NCBI RefSeq assembly: GCF_014646255.1
Contig: NZ_BMNC01000012.1
Location: forward strand, 62,001-126,000
From: Lentzea pudingi
GTDB lineage: Bacteria; Actinomycetota; Actinomycetes; Mycobacteriales; Pseudonocardiaceae
Direction: 5' to 3'
Length of the DNA stretch: 64,000 nucleotides
Shown: positions 8,315 through 16,230 of the stretch, one piece after another
Layout: every line of letters starts with the position of its first letter
Position numbering within the stretch: position 1 is the first letter of the stretch
The notes under the pieces: model-generated
The model's input: the letters and a program-made list of their open reading frames with translations, nothing else
Told to the model about the DNA's origin: nothing
Database searches by the model: none
Translations under genes and position numbers: made by a program

Positions 8315-9003
8315 TCAGGAATGCGACTGCGGGGCGAATTCGTCGGCCGGAAAGCCTGGTACGTCGACGTCGATCGCGAACAACGCGCCATCGTGCGGCG
8401 AGGGCTGGCACAGGCCGTACTTCGCGGTGGTGACGAACAGCCGGCTCAGGTCCGGGCCGCCGAGGCAGACGCTGGTGGACGGGCAACGGCACCTCGCGGT
8501 CGAGGCGGCCGTCCGGGCGGTAACGGCGCACGACCGACGCTCCCCAGAACGCGCCCCAGAGGTTGCCCGCGCCGTCGGTGGTCATGCCGTCCGGCGTGTG
8601 GTGCGGAGTGTGCACAGAGACGCGGCGACTGCCCAGTTCACCGTCGCGGTCGACGTCGAACCGGTGCACCACACCTCGCGCGCTGTCGGCGAGGTACATC
8701 AGCGAGCCGTCCGTTTGGAAATCGGCAGTCCTTTGAGGACGGTACATGTGAAACCGAAGCGGTGAAGGACTCCCGTGCCGGGCTCGATGTCGTAGGCCAC
8801 GGTCGTGACCCACACGAATCGGTAGCCGGGCTCGGCGACCAACTCGTAGCTGGCGACGACCGCACCCCGTCCGACTCCAGCACACGAGTCAGCGTCAAAT
8901 CAGGACGGTCCACACCGGCCACGGCCGTGCGCAGCGAGGTCCAGCGACCGCCAGGGCTCTGGTCGACCTCGGCGTGCAGCGGCACAACCCTCGTGACCTG
9001 CAC
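8315..9003 (-). pseudogene. decayed SMP-30/gluconolactonase-type gene
   Basis: Fragments of one beta-propeller protein appear in different frames. One frame gives LMYLADSARGVVHRFDVDRDG, then DGMTTDGAGNLWGAFWG and VVRRYRPDGRLDREVPLP, all typical of SMP-30/gluconolaconase (PF08450). After the last piece the frame shifts by one base, and the family's usual end SVCLGGPDLSRLFVTTAKYG and GALFAIDVDVPGFPADEFA continues to a stop at 8315. Upstream, the N-terminal part (VVASYELVAEPGYRFVWVTT) is in yet another frame, and material is missing before LMYLADS. At least three disruptions therefore separate the pieces, and no intact start-to-stop frame remains. Sequencing error could explain one shift, but not all of them plus the missing segment. 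Confidence 0.75.
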
Positions 9004-9055
9004 GGCACATCCCTGGCATGATCAATCAGCAGTTGACGGCCGCCAGGACCACCAG

Positions 9056-9964
9056 TCAGCTCGTCGAACAGGCCGTCCCGTTGAGGGTGAACGACGCGGG
9101 CGCGGTGTTCCGGTCGCGGACCGACCCGAGGAACCCGATCTGCACCTCACCGCGCGGCGCGATCGACCGGGTGTGCTCGGCGCTGGTCACGGTGACGGCC
9201 GAGCCGCGCTGCGAGACGGACGCGTTCCACACCTGCCGCACGGACTGCCCGTCGGCGAACGACCAGCGCAACGCCCACCCGTTGACCGGGACCGCGCCGG
9301 TGTTCCTGATCGTGATCGTCGCCTGGAACCCGCCCTGCCACTGACCGTCGAGCCGGTAACCGACCGAGCAGGGTGGCGGCGGTGGCGGAGTCGTCGTCAC
9401 CGCAGGAGGAGTTGTGGTCGTGGGCACGGAGGTCGACGGCTCGGCGCGCTGAACGGGAGGCGCGGCAACGGTCGTGGTAGTCACCGGCGAAGCGTCCATG
9501 CCGTTGCACGGCGCTCCCCACAACCCGCGGTCCTCCTTCGCGGCACCGAGTTCGGCATCGGCGAGCGCCCCCGCCGCGGCCTGCGCCCTCAGCATCCCCT
9601 CGCGCACGGCGAGCAACGCGTAGTCGGTGCCGTCCTCCAGCCGCAGGTTCACCTCGCCGGGCACGAGCGCGCTGACCCGGACAGTCCTGGCCAGCAACCA
9701 CTTCTCGGCGAAAGCACGCGCACCCCCGGCCCAGCAGTCCGCGGGCGGAGCCAGCAACGAGACCTGAACACGCTCGCCGGTCTCGAGCTCGACAGTGCGC
9801 CCGTCGATCACCGATCGAACGACGGCCGGCACATCTCCACGCGAGTCGTTGACCAACGTCGGCTGACGCACCTGCGCAGGAGCGGAAACAGGACGCGAGG
9901 GACTCTCGACCGTGCACGCGCACGCCAAAAGAACCATGAGAAAAGACAAGGACTTCCGCAACAC
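9056..9964 (-). CDS. secreted lipoprotein: nuclease-like (SNase-type) domain plus CBM2
   Basis: A 302-aa predicted lipoprotein. GTG 9964 has GGGAG upstream and gives a short signal LRKSLSFLMVLLAC with lipobox LLAC. Residues about 40-145 resemble a staphylococcal-nuclease/thermonuclease barrel (VIDGRTVELETGERVQVSLL, RTVRVSAL, YALLAVREGML, GLWGAPC). The family's DGDT is DGRT and the usual Arg after the Tyr is absent, so catalysis is doubtful. A Thr/Pro linker (about 155-200) leads to a C-terminal family 2 carbohydrate-binding module (about 200-302; CSVGYRLDGQWQGGFQA, ITIRNTGAVPVNGWALRWSF, two terminal-region Cys). No glycosidase domain is present. It could tether the cell to, or scavenge on, plant polysaccharide. 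The nuclease-like assignment is moderate; CBM2 is strong. Confidence 0.8.
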   Translation of the reverse strand: MLRKSLSFLMVLLACACTVESPSRPVSAPAQVRQPTLVNDSRGDVPAVVRSVIDGRTVELETGERVQVSLLAPPADCWAGGARAFAEKWLLARTVRVSALVPGEVNLRLEDGTDYALLAVREGMLRAQAAAGALADAELGAAKEDRGLWGAPCNGMDASPVTTTTVAAPPVQRAEPSTSVPTTTTPPAVTTTPPPPPPCSVGYRLDGQWQGGFQATITIRNTGAVPVNGWALRWSFADGQSVRQVWNASVSQRGSAVTVTSAEHTRSIAPRGEVQIGFLGSVRDRNTAPASFTLNGTACSTS

Positions 9965-10125
9965 CAAAGACTCCCGCACACGTTCATGCAACCCGCACGA
10001 CCGTAACGGCCTCAAGCCCCGCTCACATCCACCGTTCGGCCTTGATCACCAAACCAACACCGCATTCCCCACCGCAACAACATTCCACATCGGAATGGGT
10101 CGAGCGAAGCGACGACCCGAAGCGG

Positions 10126-10182
10126 GGGTCCGGGGGCGCAGCCACCGGCTGGGGGTCTGGGGGCTCGGCCCCCAGAAAACAC
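10126..10182. repeat. dispersed GC-rich hairpin repeat, copy 1
   Basis: Contains GGGGGTCCGGGGGCGCAG, then CCGGCTGGGGGTCTGGGGG and an 8-bp hairpin CTGGGGGC-TCG-GCCCCCAG (10157-10175) followed by AAAACAC. Two related copies occur at 28230-28283 and 38699-38735. It lies between the CBM2 gene and the tRNA gene, downstream of both transcription directions considered, so a terminator-like or REP-like role is possible. Confidence 0.6.
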
Positions 10183-10235
10183 CACGGGCGAGGTACGGTC
10201 TGCGCTTTCCGCAGACATACCTCGCCCGAAGGTCG

Positions 10236-10309
10236 TGCCCCCGGTGCGACTCGAACGCACACTGGACGGATTTTGAGTCCGCTGCCTCTGCCGATTGGGC
10301 TACGGGGGC
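10236..10309 (-). tRNA. tRNA-Leu (CAA)
   Basis: On the minus strand the 7-bp acceptor stem is GCCCCCG with CGGGGGC. The D arm contains GCCC and GG. The anticodon stem-loop is GCGGA-CTCAAAA-TCCGT with anticodon CAA, and the T arm is GTGCG-TTCGAGT-CGCAC. The discriminator base is A and no CCA is encoded. The variable region is only 5 nt, whereas leucine tRNAs normally carry a long variable arm; the anticodon nevertheless reads UUG (Leu). No integrase is nearby, so there is no sign that it serves as an attachment site. Confidence 0.88.
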
Positions 10310-10360
10310 GTAGCAGGGTGAACTGTAGCGGATCACCCCAGCGAGTTTCTTGTCGGGCCC

Positions 10361-10642
10361 CTACGACTTGACCAGCCTGCCGATGGCCGCTGACGCCTCT
10401 GCCAGCTTCTCCTCGGCCACCGGGCCGCCTTCGGCCACCGCCTGGGCGACACAATGCTTGAGGTGCTCGTCGAGCAACCCCAGCGACACGGCCTGCAGCG
10501 CCTTCGTGGCGGCGGAGATCTGGGTGAGGACGTCGATGCAGTATTCGTCGTTCTCGACCATGCGCTGGAGACCGCGGATCTGTCCCTCGATGCGGCGCAG
10601 TCGCTTGAGGTATGCGTCCTTGTCCGCGGTGTACCCGTGCAT
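10361..10642 (-). CDS. csoR: CsoR-family copper-sensing repressor
   Basis: A 93-aa all-helical metal sensor of the CsoR/RcnR family (PF02583). Residues C35, H60 and C64 give the C-H-C Cu(I) ligand set of CsoR, at almost the same positions as in Mycobacterium tuberculosis CsoR. YLKRLRRIEGQIRGLQRMV is the DNA-facing first helix. An imperfect palindrome, TACCC-N5-GGGTA, lies 18 nt upstream of the ATG, as expected for autoregulation. No copper ATPase or chaperone gene is adjacent, which is unusual for this family, so its targets may be elsewhere. Assignment of Cu(I) rather than another effector rests on the ligand pattern. Confidence 0.92.
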   Translation of the reverse strand: MHGYTADKDAYLKRLRRIEGQIRGLQRMVENDEYCIDVLTQISAATKALQAVSLGLLDEHLKHCVAQAVAEGGPVAEEKLAEASAAIGRLVKS

Positions 10643-10659
10643 CGGCTCCTGACCTTCCC

Positions 10660-10674
10660 TACCCCTGGTGGGTA
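10660..10674. promoter_or_regulatory. CsoR-type operator
   Basis: TACCC-CTGGT-GGGTA, an inverted repeat of the G/C-tract type bound by CsoR proteins, 18 nt before the csoR ATG. Further TACCC half sites are at 10632 and 10683. Autoregulation is inferred. Confidence 0.65.
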
Positions 10675-10965
10675 TGTCGAGGATACCCGCACCGGATGGG
10701 GGTGCGTTATGTGCGACGCTGCTCCGTCAGCGGGAATGGGGAAGCGTCCGGCAAGCCCAGCAACCGGTCGAAGTGAGACGACTAGCTGCACATTTTGGAC
10801 CCATAACACCCGTGTGGTTTACCGGGTAAATGCCCCGACCGGGCGGTTGGGTCACATTTTAGCGGCGAAAGGTTCGCCGTTTTTCCTCGTGTGTACTACG
10901 GTGTTGTCGAAGCACGTGGTTACGTCGAGGATCCGCGTGCTATGTGAGTACCCAACGGAGGAACA
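10675..10965. promoter_or_regulatory. csoR-lsr2 divergent intergenic region
   Basis: About 290 nt without a gene. It holds a perfect 13-bp palindrome TTTACC-G-GGTAAA (10818-10830), a hairpin with a T-tract (10863-10884) and a candidate lsr2 promoter: TTGTCG at 10904-10909, 17 nt, GAGGAT at 10927-10932. The segment around 10790-10880 is clearly more AT-rich than its surroundings, which would suit Lsr2 autobinding. Confidence 0.5.
10863..10884 (+). terminator. intrinsic-terminator-like hairpin upstream of lsr2
   Basis: CGGCGAA-AGG... pairs as CGGCGAA (10863-10869) with TTCGCCG (10873-10879), loop AGG, followed by TTTTT on the plus strand. No rightward gene ends here. It could insulate lsr2 from upstream transcription, end a small RNA, or attenuate a longer lsr2 leader. 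Confidence 0.55.
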
Positions 10966-11307
10966 GTGGCACAGCAGACCGTCGTCCAACTCATCGACGA
11001 CCTCGACGGCGGAGAAGCCGACGAGACCGTGACCTTCGCACTTGACGGTGTCGAGTACGCCATCGACCTGTCGAAGGGAAATGCGGAGCGGCTTCGCGAG
11101 TCGCTGGCGGACTTCGTCGGCAAGGCTCGTCGTGCGGGTGGCCGCAAGCAGCGCAAGGGCACCGGCAAGTCCACGGTCAAGGCCACCGACAAGGCTGAGG
11201 CGCAGCGCATTCGTGACTGGGCTCGCGCGCAGGGGCACCAGATCTCGGACCGCGGCCGCATTCCGCAGAACCTGGTCGTGCAGTTCCAGGAAGCGCACGC
11301 CTCCTGA
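10966..11307 (+). CDS. lsr2: Lsr2 nucleoid-associated protein
   Basis: A 113-aa H-NS-like xenogeneic silencer. The N-terminal dimerisation domain begins AQQTVVQLIDDLDGGEA and contains VTFALDGVEYAIDLS. A Lys/Arg-rich linker (about 60-75) leads to the C-terminal DNA-binding domain, with IRDWARAQGHQISDRGRIP and the minor-groove RGR loop. GTG 10966 has GGAGGAA upstream. Length and domain order match the family exactly. It binds AT-rich DNA and would be expected to silence horizontally acquired clusters. A strong hairpin terminator follows. Confidence 0.97.
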   Translation: MAQQTVVQLIDDLDGGEADETVTFALDGVEYAIDLSKGNAERLRESLADFVGKARRAGGRKQRKGTGKSTVKATDKAEAQRIRDWARAQGHQISDRGRIPQNLVVQFQEAHAS

Positions 11308-11331
11308 CCTGCGCGAACACGCGAGGTTTCT

Positions 11332-11361
11332 ACACGTCGGCCGGTTCGCCGGCCGACGTGT
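11332..11361 (+). terminator. hairpin terminator after lsr2
   Basis: A 13-bp perfect stem (11332-11344 with 11349-11361) with a TTCG tetraloop, 25 nt after the lsr2 stop. It also lies downstream of the leftward pabAB gene and may serve both directions. Confidence 0.8.
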
Positions 11362-11417
11362 TAACCGTATGGATCTGCCTCATCCCGGTTCGTTCACACT
11401 ATCCCCGGAACGCCGGA

Positions 11418-13403
11418 TCAACGGCCGGGAAAGTGCGCTCCGAACAGGCGTGACACGGCAGTGGCCTTGACCGCTGTCTCCTCGAATTCCTCGTCCGGGT
11501 CGGACAGCGAGATCACCGCTCCGCCCACACCGAAACTCACCTGGTCGCCGTTGCGGACCAGCGTTCGGATGACGATGCTGAAGTCGGCTGCTCCGTTGAG
11601 CGAGAAGTATCCGAGCGCTCCCGAGTACACCCCGCGTGGACCGGCTTCCAGCCCATCAAGGATCTGCATGGTCCGGATCTTCGGAGCACCGGTCATCGAT
11701 CCTCCGGGAAACGCGGCTCGAACACATCGGACAGCAGAACTGTCCGGTCGAAGTCGTGCCCGCACGGTGCTCACCAATTGGTGTACGGTCGCGTAGGTCT
11801 CGACGTCGAACAACCGCGTCACCTCGACCGAACCCACTTCCGCGCACGTGCCGAGATCGTTGCGGACGAGGTCCACGATCATCAGGTTCTCCGCGCGGTC
11901 CTTGACCGATCGCGCCAACGTTGTGCGCAACATCTCGTCGTCCGCCGCATCAACGCCCCGTGGCCGCGTGCCCTTGATCGGCGATGACTCGACGACGCCA
12001 TCTCGGTCCACCTTGATAAATCGTTCGGGTGACGTGCTGAGCACGGACAGGTCACCGAATCGCAGCAACGCCCCGAACGGAACGGGATTTGCGGCGCGAA
12101 GCAGCCGATATGTGTCCCACGGGTCGAGCGAGGCACGCCACGACATCATGTTCGTCAGGCACGCCTCGTACGTCTCCCCCGCGGTGATCGCTTCCTGGCA
12201 CGCGCTGATGAGCTTCAGGTAGTGCGCGCGCGGATGCCGCAACGTCACGTCGGACACGACCGGCCGGGAAGGTTCGGCCAATGGCGTCAGCCGGGTCAGA
12301 ACGTCCGAAACCTCGCCGAACCAGCTGTCATCGGACAACGACAGCAAATAGACGCACTCGTCCGCGTGATCGATGACGACGGCACGGTCCGCGAAGACGA
12401 ACGACGCGTCCGGCTGTTCCGCGCGGTGTGCGAAGTCTCCGCCGCCCTCCGCCTTCAGCTCGTAACCGAGGTATCCGACCCACCCGAGGGTGAATTCGAA
12501 CGGCACGTCGGGCTGCTCGACGGCCCACGACGCGAGGTCGTCGTCCATCCAGGAGAAGAAAGAAGGGCAGTGCCGCGGTGCACCGTCGAGGGTGAGCACC
12601 TGGTCCTGCACGGAGTACTGCGCGACGCGCGAGAGGGGCCCCGAGGCGTCCCCCATGAACGAGAACCGCTCTCCGGCCCCGCTGTCCAGCCAGAACGCGG
12701 TCCCAGAGGCCCCGTGGAGCGCCGCGAAGGCTTCTTCCGCGTGCACGGCCACGGCGAGCTTCCGGACGTGCACAGGGCGCTTCTGAGCCGGTGAGCGAAC
12801 CAGCACCGGTTCGGGTACCGCGGCCGTCCTAGTCGGGGTCAGCGCGGCGAAGTTCGCGAGCATCTCGCGGCCGAACTCGGTGCAGATCGATTCGGGGTGG
12901 AACTGCACACCCCACGCGGGTCTGTCCAGAGCGCGCACACCCATCAGCACGGCGTCATCGCTCCACGCGATCGCCTCCATAGAAGAAGGCAGCTCCGTCA
13001 CGGCCAACGAGTGGTAGCGCACGACGTCAAAAGGCGAGGGCAACCCCGCGAACACGTCGACGCCCGTGTGAGTGACCGGCGAAACGATCCCGTGGCGCGG
13101 CACGGGTGCGGGACCCACGACGGCGCCGTACGACTGACATAACCCCTGATGTCCCAGACACACACCCAGCAACGGGATCTCGGCGTGGTCGATCACCGCG
13201 CGGCAGATGCCGAAGTCGGCGGGGTTGCCGGGCCGGCCGGGACCGGGCGAGATCACCACGTGGTCGAACGACCGCAGCGAGGACAGCCGGAACCGCGGGT
13301 CGTCGTTGTGGACGACCACGGGCTCGGAGCCGTTCACCTCAGCCAGGTGCTGGAAGAGGTTGAACGTGAACGAGTCGTAGTTGTCGATGAGCAGAGTCCG
13401 CAT
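11418..13403 (-). CDS. pabAB: fused aminodeoxychorismate synthase (PabA-PabB)
   Basis: Makes 4-amino-4-deoxychorismate from chorismate and glutamine, for folate or for a PABA-derived metabolite. The N-terminal glutamine amidotransferase (about 1-190) has LLIDNYDSFTFNL, the nucleophile loop GVCLGHQG and the His-Glu part WGVQFHPES. The C-terminal chorismate-binding domain (about 220-655) has SSPIKGTRPRG, whose Lys is the PabB-type residue (anthranilate synthases have Ala/Thr there), and AAFPGGSMTGAPK. The start is set at the Met of MRTLLIDNYDSF (661 aa); further upstream the frame is poor in coding signal. The PabA-PabB fusion is typical of actinomycetes, either housekeeping or in antibiotic clusters; no lyase or biosynthetic neighbours are present here. 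Confidence 0.95.
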   Translation of the reverse strand: MRTLLIDNYDSFTFNLFQHLAEVNGSEPVVVHNDDPRFRLSSLRSFDHVVISPGPGRPGNPADFGICRAVIDHAEIPLLGVCLGHQGLCQSYGAVVGPAPVPRHGIVSPVTHTGVDVFAGLPSPFDVVRYHSLAVTELPSSMEAIAWSDDAVLMGVRALDRPAWGVQFHPESICTEFGREMLANFAALTPTRTAAVPEPVLVRSPAQKRPVHVRKLAVAVHAEEAFAALHGASGTAFWLDSGAGERFSFMGDASGPLSRVAQYSVQDQVLTLDGAPRHCPSFFSWMDDDLASWAVEQPDVPFEFTLGWVGYLGYELKAEGGGDFAHRAEQPDASFVFADRAVVIDHADECVYLLSLSDDSWFGEVSDVLTRLTPLAEPSRPVVSDVTLRHPRAHYLKLISACQEAITAGETYEACLTNMMSWRASLDPWDTYRLLRAANPVPFGALLRFGDLSVLSTSPERFIKVDRDGVVESSPIKGTRPRGVDAADDEMLRTTLARSVKDRAENLMIVDLVRNDLGTCAEVGSVEVTRLFDVETYATVHQLVSTVRARLRPDSSAVRCVRAAFPGGSMTGAPKIRTMQILDGLEAGPRGVYSGALGYFSLNGAADFSIVIRTLVRNGDQVSFGVGGAVISLSDPDEEFEETAVKATAVSRLFGAHFPGR

Positions 13404-13498
13404 TGCAGAGCGCACTCTACCTGGCAAAACACCCGAAAAGAGCAACGAGAGAGGGCGGTCACGAATCGTGACCGCCCTCCGGACTCCCACACGCGAAC

Positions 13499-14353
13499 TC
13501 AGCTGCCGAGCAGGAACTTCGGGTCAGCCGCGAGCGCCGCCAGCTGGGGCGACAGGAACGGTTGCTCGCCCAGCGACGGGTGACCGCTGTACGGGTACTC
13601 CCCCTCCTGCATGACCGTGACCGTCCAGCCGTTGGCCGCCCGGTACGACGCCCAGGTGCCGGTACCGAGATCGGGGCTCGCGGGAGAGGCGACCCCGATC
13701 TGCTGCCCGGCGACGTCGAAGGTCTTGCAGCTGGCGTCCCGCATGCCCTGGAACTGCTTGGCCAGCGCACACGGTTCGGTCGCGGTGTTCGGCCTCGGTG
13801 TCGTCACGACCACCGTCAGCTTGCCGACCTTGTCGCCCTTCCGCACCGGCACGTACGCCGTGTACTCCCAGATCTCGGGCGAGTCACCCTTGTTGCTCGA
13901 GATCTGCGCCTGGGCGCGGAGCATGCCGCCGTGCATGCTGGGATCGGTGTACTTCAGGTCGGGGGTGTCGTACCCGGCCGGCACGGAAGCCTTGGCCAGC
14001 TCCAGCAACTGCGTGCCGCGGTCGGCCTGCGGGCCGTTGGTGGCCGTCCGGTCGGACTGCCCGACCGGCCAGTCCTCGCCCCACTTGCTGTCGGGCACAC
14101 CAGCGTTCGAGCTGCTGCTGCTCGGCCCCGTGCCCAGAACGTAGTCCTTCGTGCCCTGCGGGTTCAGCGCGAACGCCGACCCGAGGCCGACTCCGACGAC
14201 GAGCACGGCGACGAAAGCCCCCGTGATCGACGCACGCCTCCGTGACCTGGCCTTGTGCGCCTTGTCGAGCGCGATGCCGGGGTCCATCGCGGGCGGCGGG
14301 CTGCTCGCCACCACCACGTCCTGGAAAGCCCGCTTGAGGTCCTCTTCGTTCAT
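13499..14353 (-). CDS. single-pass membrane protein, probable partner of the ECF sigma factor
   Basis: A 284-aa protein: a cytosolic N-terminus (MNEEDLKRAFQDVVVASS, about 40 residues), a basic stop-transfer region KARSRRRAS, one transmembrane helix (about 43-63, AFVAVLVVGVGLGSAFAL), a Ser-rich linker and a 200-residue exported domain with two Cys. The ATG overlaps the sigma factor stop (ATGA), so the two are co-translated. This layout is that of membrane proteins paired with SigE-family ECF factors. No zinc-binding anti-sigma motif (HxxxCxxC) is visible, so the anti-sigma function is inferred from context only. Confidence 0.7.
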   Translation of the reverse strand: MNEEDLKRAFQDVVVASSPPPAMDPGIALDKAHKARSRRRASITGAFVAVLVVGVGLGSAFALNPQGTKDYVLGTGPSSSSSNAGVPDSKWGEDWPVGQSDRTATNGPQADRGTQLLELAKASVPAGYDTPDLKYTDPSMHGGMLRAQAQISSNKGDSPEIWEYTAYVPVRKGDKVGKLTVVVTTPRPNTATEPCALAKQFQGMRDASCKTFDVAGQQIGVASPASPDLGTGTWASYRAANGWTVTVMQEGEYPYSGHPSLGEQPFLSPQLAALAADPKFLLGS

Positions 14354-14847
14354 CGAACCCTCTCCTGCTCCGAGAGCAGACCGCGCAGCGTCTGCAGCCC
14401 CCGCGCGGCCTGGCTCTTCACGGTTCCTTCCGAACACTTGAGGACGACGGCCGTCTGCTCGACGGACATGTCCTCCCAGTACCGCAGGACGAGGCACGCA
14501 CGTTGCTTCGGAGGCACCTTCGCCAGAGCCTCCAGCAGCACCATCCGTTCCTCGGGGTGGACGCCGGGCGGAGCGGCCGAGTCCGCCACGTCGTCCGTCG
14601 CCGACTCGAACCGGAACCACCCGCGCCGTCGCTCGGACAGGAACGTCCGCACCAGGATCTGCCTGGTGTAGGCGTCCAGCGCCTCGTGCCGCTCGATCCG
14701 CCGCCAAGCCAGGTAGAGCTTGGTGAAGGCCAGCTGCACGAGGTCCTCCGCGCGATGCCAGTCGCCGCACAACAGGTATGCCGTGCCGCGCATGACGTCG
14801 GAACGGGCCGCGAAGTACTCCTGGAACGCGGCGTCCCGATCACTCAT
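14350..14847 (-). CDS. SigE-family ECF RNA polymerase sigma factor
   Basis: A 165-aa ECF factor with region 2 (about 10-80: AYLLCGDWHRAEDLVQLAFTKLY) and region 4 (about 105-155: LAKVPPKQRACLVLRYWEDM, then the helix-turn-helix SVEQTAVVLKCSEGTVKSQ). Length and the GDWHRAEDLVQ signature fit the SigE-type family common in actinomycetes. It is translationally coupled to the downstream membrane protein. No clear autoregulatory -35/-10 pair could be recognised upstream. Confidence 0.93.
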   Translation of the reverse strand: MSDRDAAFQEYFAARSDVMRGTAYLLCGDWHRAEDLVQLAFTKLYLAWRRIERHEALDAYTRQILVRTFLSERRRGWFRFESATDDVADSAAPPGVHPEERMVLLEALAKVPPKQRACLVLRYWEDMSVEQTAVVLKCSEGTVKSQAARGLQTLRGLLSEQERVR

Positions 14848-14937
14848 CAGGTTTCCCCCTAATCTGCGGTGCCGGGTTAGTCACGCCACCTGGGGCCTGG
14901 CGGGTTGCATCGAGTTCTCGAAACGCATACTGATGTC

Positions 14938-16122
14938 GTGATTTTCCTTTTGCTCCTCGGCGTCCCCACCGCGTTGGGCCATTTGTACCTGTGGCGGCGG
15001 CTGGTAGTGGACACGACGCTGCCGCGGACGCTCGGGCGCCGCATCGGCACGGTGGCGATCATGGGCCTGTTCGTGATGATGATGACCGCGCTGGTCGTCA
15101 CGCGCAGGGTGCCGCCGGAGTACGGGAAGTTCTTCGCCTGGCCGGGGTTCCTCTGGCTCGCCGTGCTCTTCTACCTGGCGATCGTGCTCGGCGTCGCCGA
15201 GGTGCCGCGCCGGATCCTGCTCAGGCGCGCCACGCTCGCGCCGGTGCCCGTCGCCGCCGGTCCCGCGCCCGCCGAACCCGTCGAGGTCGTGCCGGACCCG
15301 TCGCGGCGGCTGTTCATCTCGCGGTCGGTGGCGATCGGTTCCGGCATCGCTGCGGGTGGAATCGTCGGCTACGGCATGACGCAGGCGCTGGGCGACCCGC
15401 AGCTGCTGCGCGTGCCGGTGACGCTCGACAAGCTGCGGCCGTCGCTGTCGGGCTTCCGGATCGCGGTCGTGAGCGACATCCACCTCGGACCGCTGCTCGG
15501 GCGTTCGCACACCGAGCGGATCGTGCGGATGATCAACGAGCAGGACGCCGACCTCGTCGCGATCGTCGGCGACCTCGTCGACGGCACCGTCGCCGAGCTG
15601 GGTGAGGCCGCGGCGCCGTTGCGGGACCTGGTGTCCAAGCAGGGCAGCTTCTTCGTGACGGGCAACCACGAGTACTTCTCCGGCCACGAGCAGTGGATCG
15701 CGGAGCTCGACAGGCTCGGCGTGAACCCGTTGCGCAACGAGGGTTTGACGGTCGCCGGCGGCATCGAGGTCGTGGGCGTGAACGACGTCACAGGCAAGTC
15801 GTACAACGACGGACCGGACTTCGGCCGCGCGCTGACCGGACGTGACCGCAACAATCCCGTAGTCCTGTTGTCACACCAGCCCGTGCAGGTCGGTGACGCG
15901 TCTTCACACGGCGTCGACCTCCAGTTGTCCGGTCATACACACGGTGGACAGATGGTGCCGTTCAACTTCCTCGTACCGCTGCAGCAACCCAGCACGGCGG
16001 GGTTGTCGAAGGTGGACAACACCTGGCTCTACACCAGTCGTGGCGCGGGTTTCTGGGGTCCGCCGGTGCGCGTCGGCGCGCCCCCGGACATCACGATGAT
16101 CGAGCTGCGTTCTGCTGGCTAA
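14938..16122 (+). CDS. membrane-anchored metallophosphoesterase
   Basis: A calcineurin-like phosphoesterase of the YkuE/YaeI type. The first 110 residues hold three hydrophobic helices (IFLLLLGVPTALG, VAIMGLFVMMMTALVV, FLWLAVLFYLAIVLG). After a linker and a further helix comes the catalytic domain with metal motifs VSDIHLGP, GDLVDG, GNHEYFSG and SGHTHGGQ. The start is uncertain: GTG 14938 or TTG 14905. The gene is divergent from the ECF sigma gene and followed by the polyamine operon after about 108 nt. The substrate is unknown; relatives act on phospholipid or nucleotide phosphodiesters. Confidence 0.88.
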   Translation: MIFLLLLGVPTALGHLYLWRRLVVDTTLPRTLGRRIGTVAIMGLFVMMMTALVVTRRVPPEYGKFFAWPGFLWLAVLFYLAIVLGVAEVPRRILLRRATLAPVPVAAGPAPAEPVEVVPDPSRRLFISRSVAIGSGIAAGGIVGYGMTQALGDPQLLRVPVTLDKLRPSLSGFRIAVVSDIHLGPLLGRSHTERIVRMINEQDADLVAIVGDLVDGTVAELGEAAAPLRDLVSKQGSFFVTGNHEYFSGHEQWIAELDRLGVNPLRNEGLTVAGGIEVVGVNDVTGKSYNDGPDFGRALTGRDRNNPVVLLSHQPVQVGDASSHGVDLQLSGHTHGGQMVPFNFLVPLQQPSTAGLSKVDNTWLYTSRGAGFWGPPVRVGAPPDITMIELRSAG

Positions 16123-16230
16123 ATCACACTCGCCTGGACTGGCTTGCGCACTTCCGGTGTCCAGGCCGTAGAGTGGACGGCCGTGCCCGCGTACGGAACG
16201 CGAGGCGGATGAAGGGGGACCCCTGGGGAA

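Noticed and set aside
9056..9964. cellulase
   Set aside because: It has a cellulose-binding module but no glycosidase domain.
10236..10309. tRNA gene as integration site of the left accessory region
   Set aside because: No integrase, no repeated tRNA 3' end and no phage genes.
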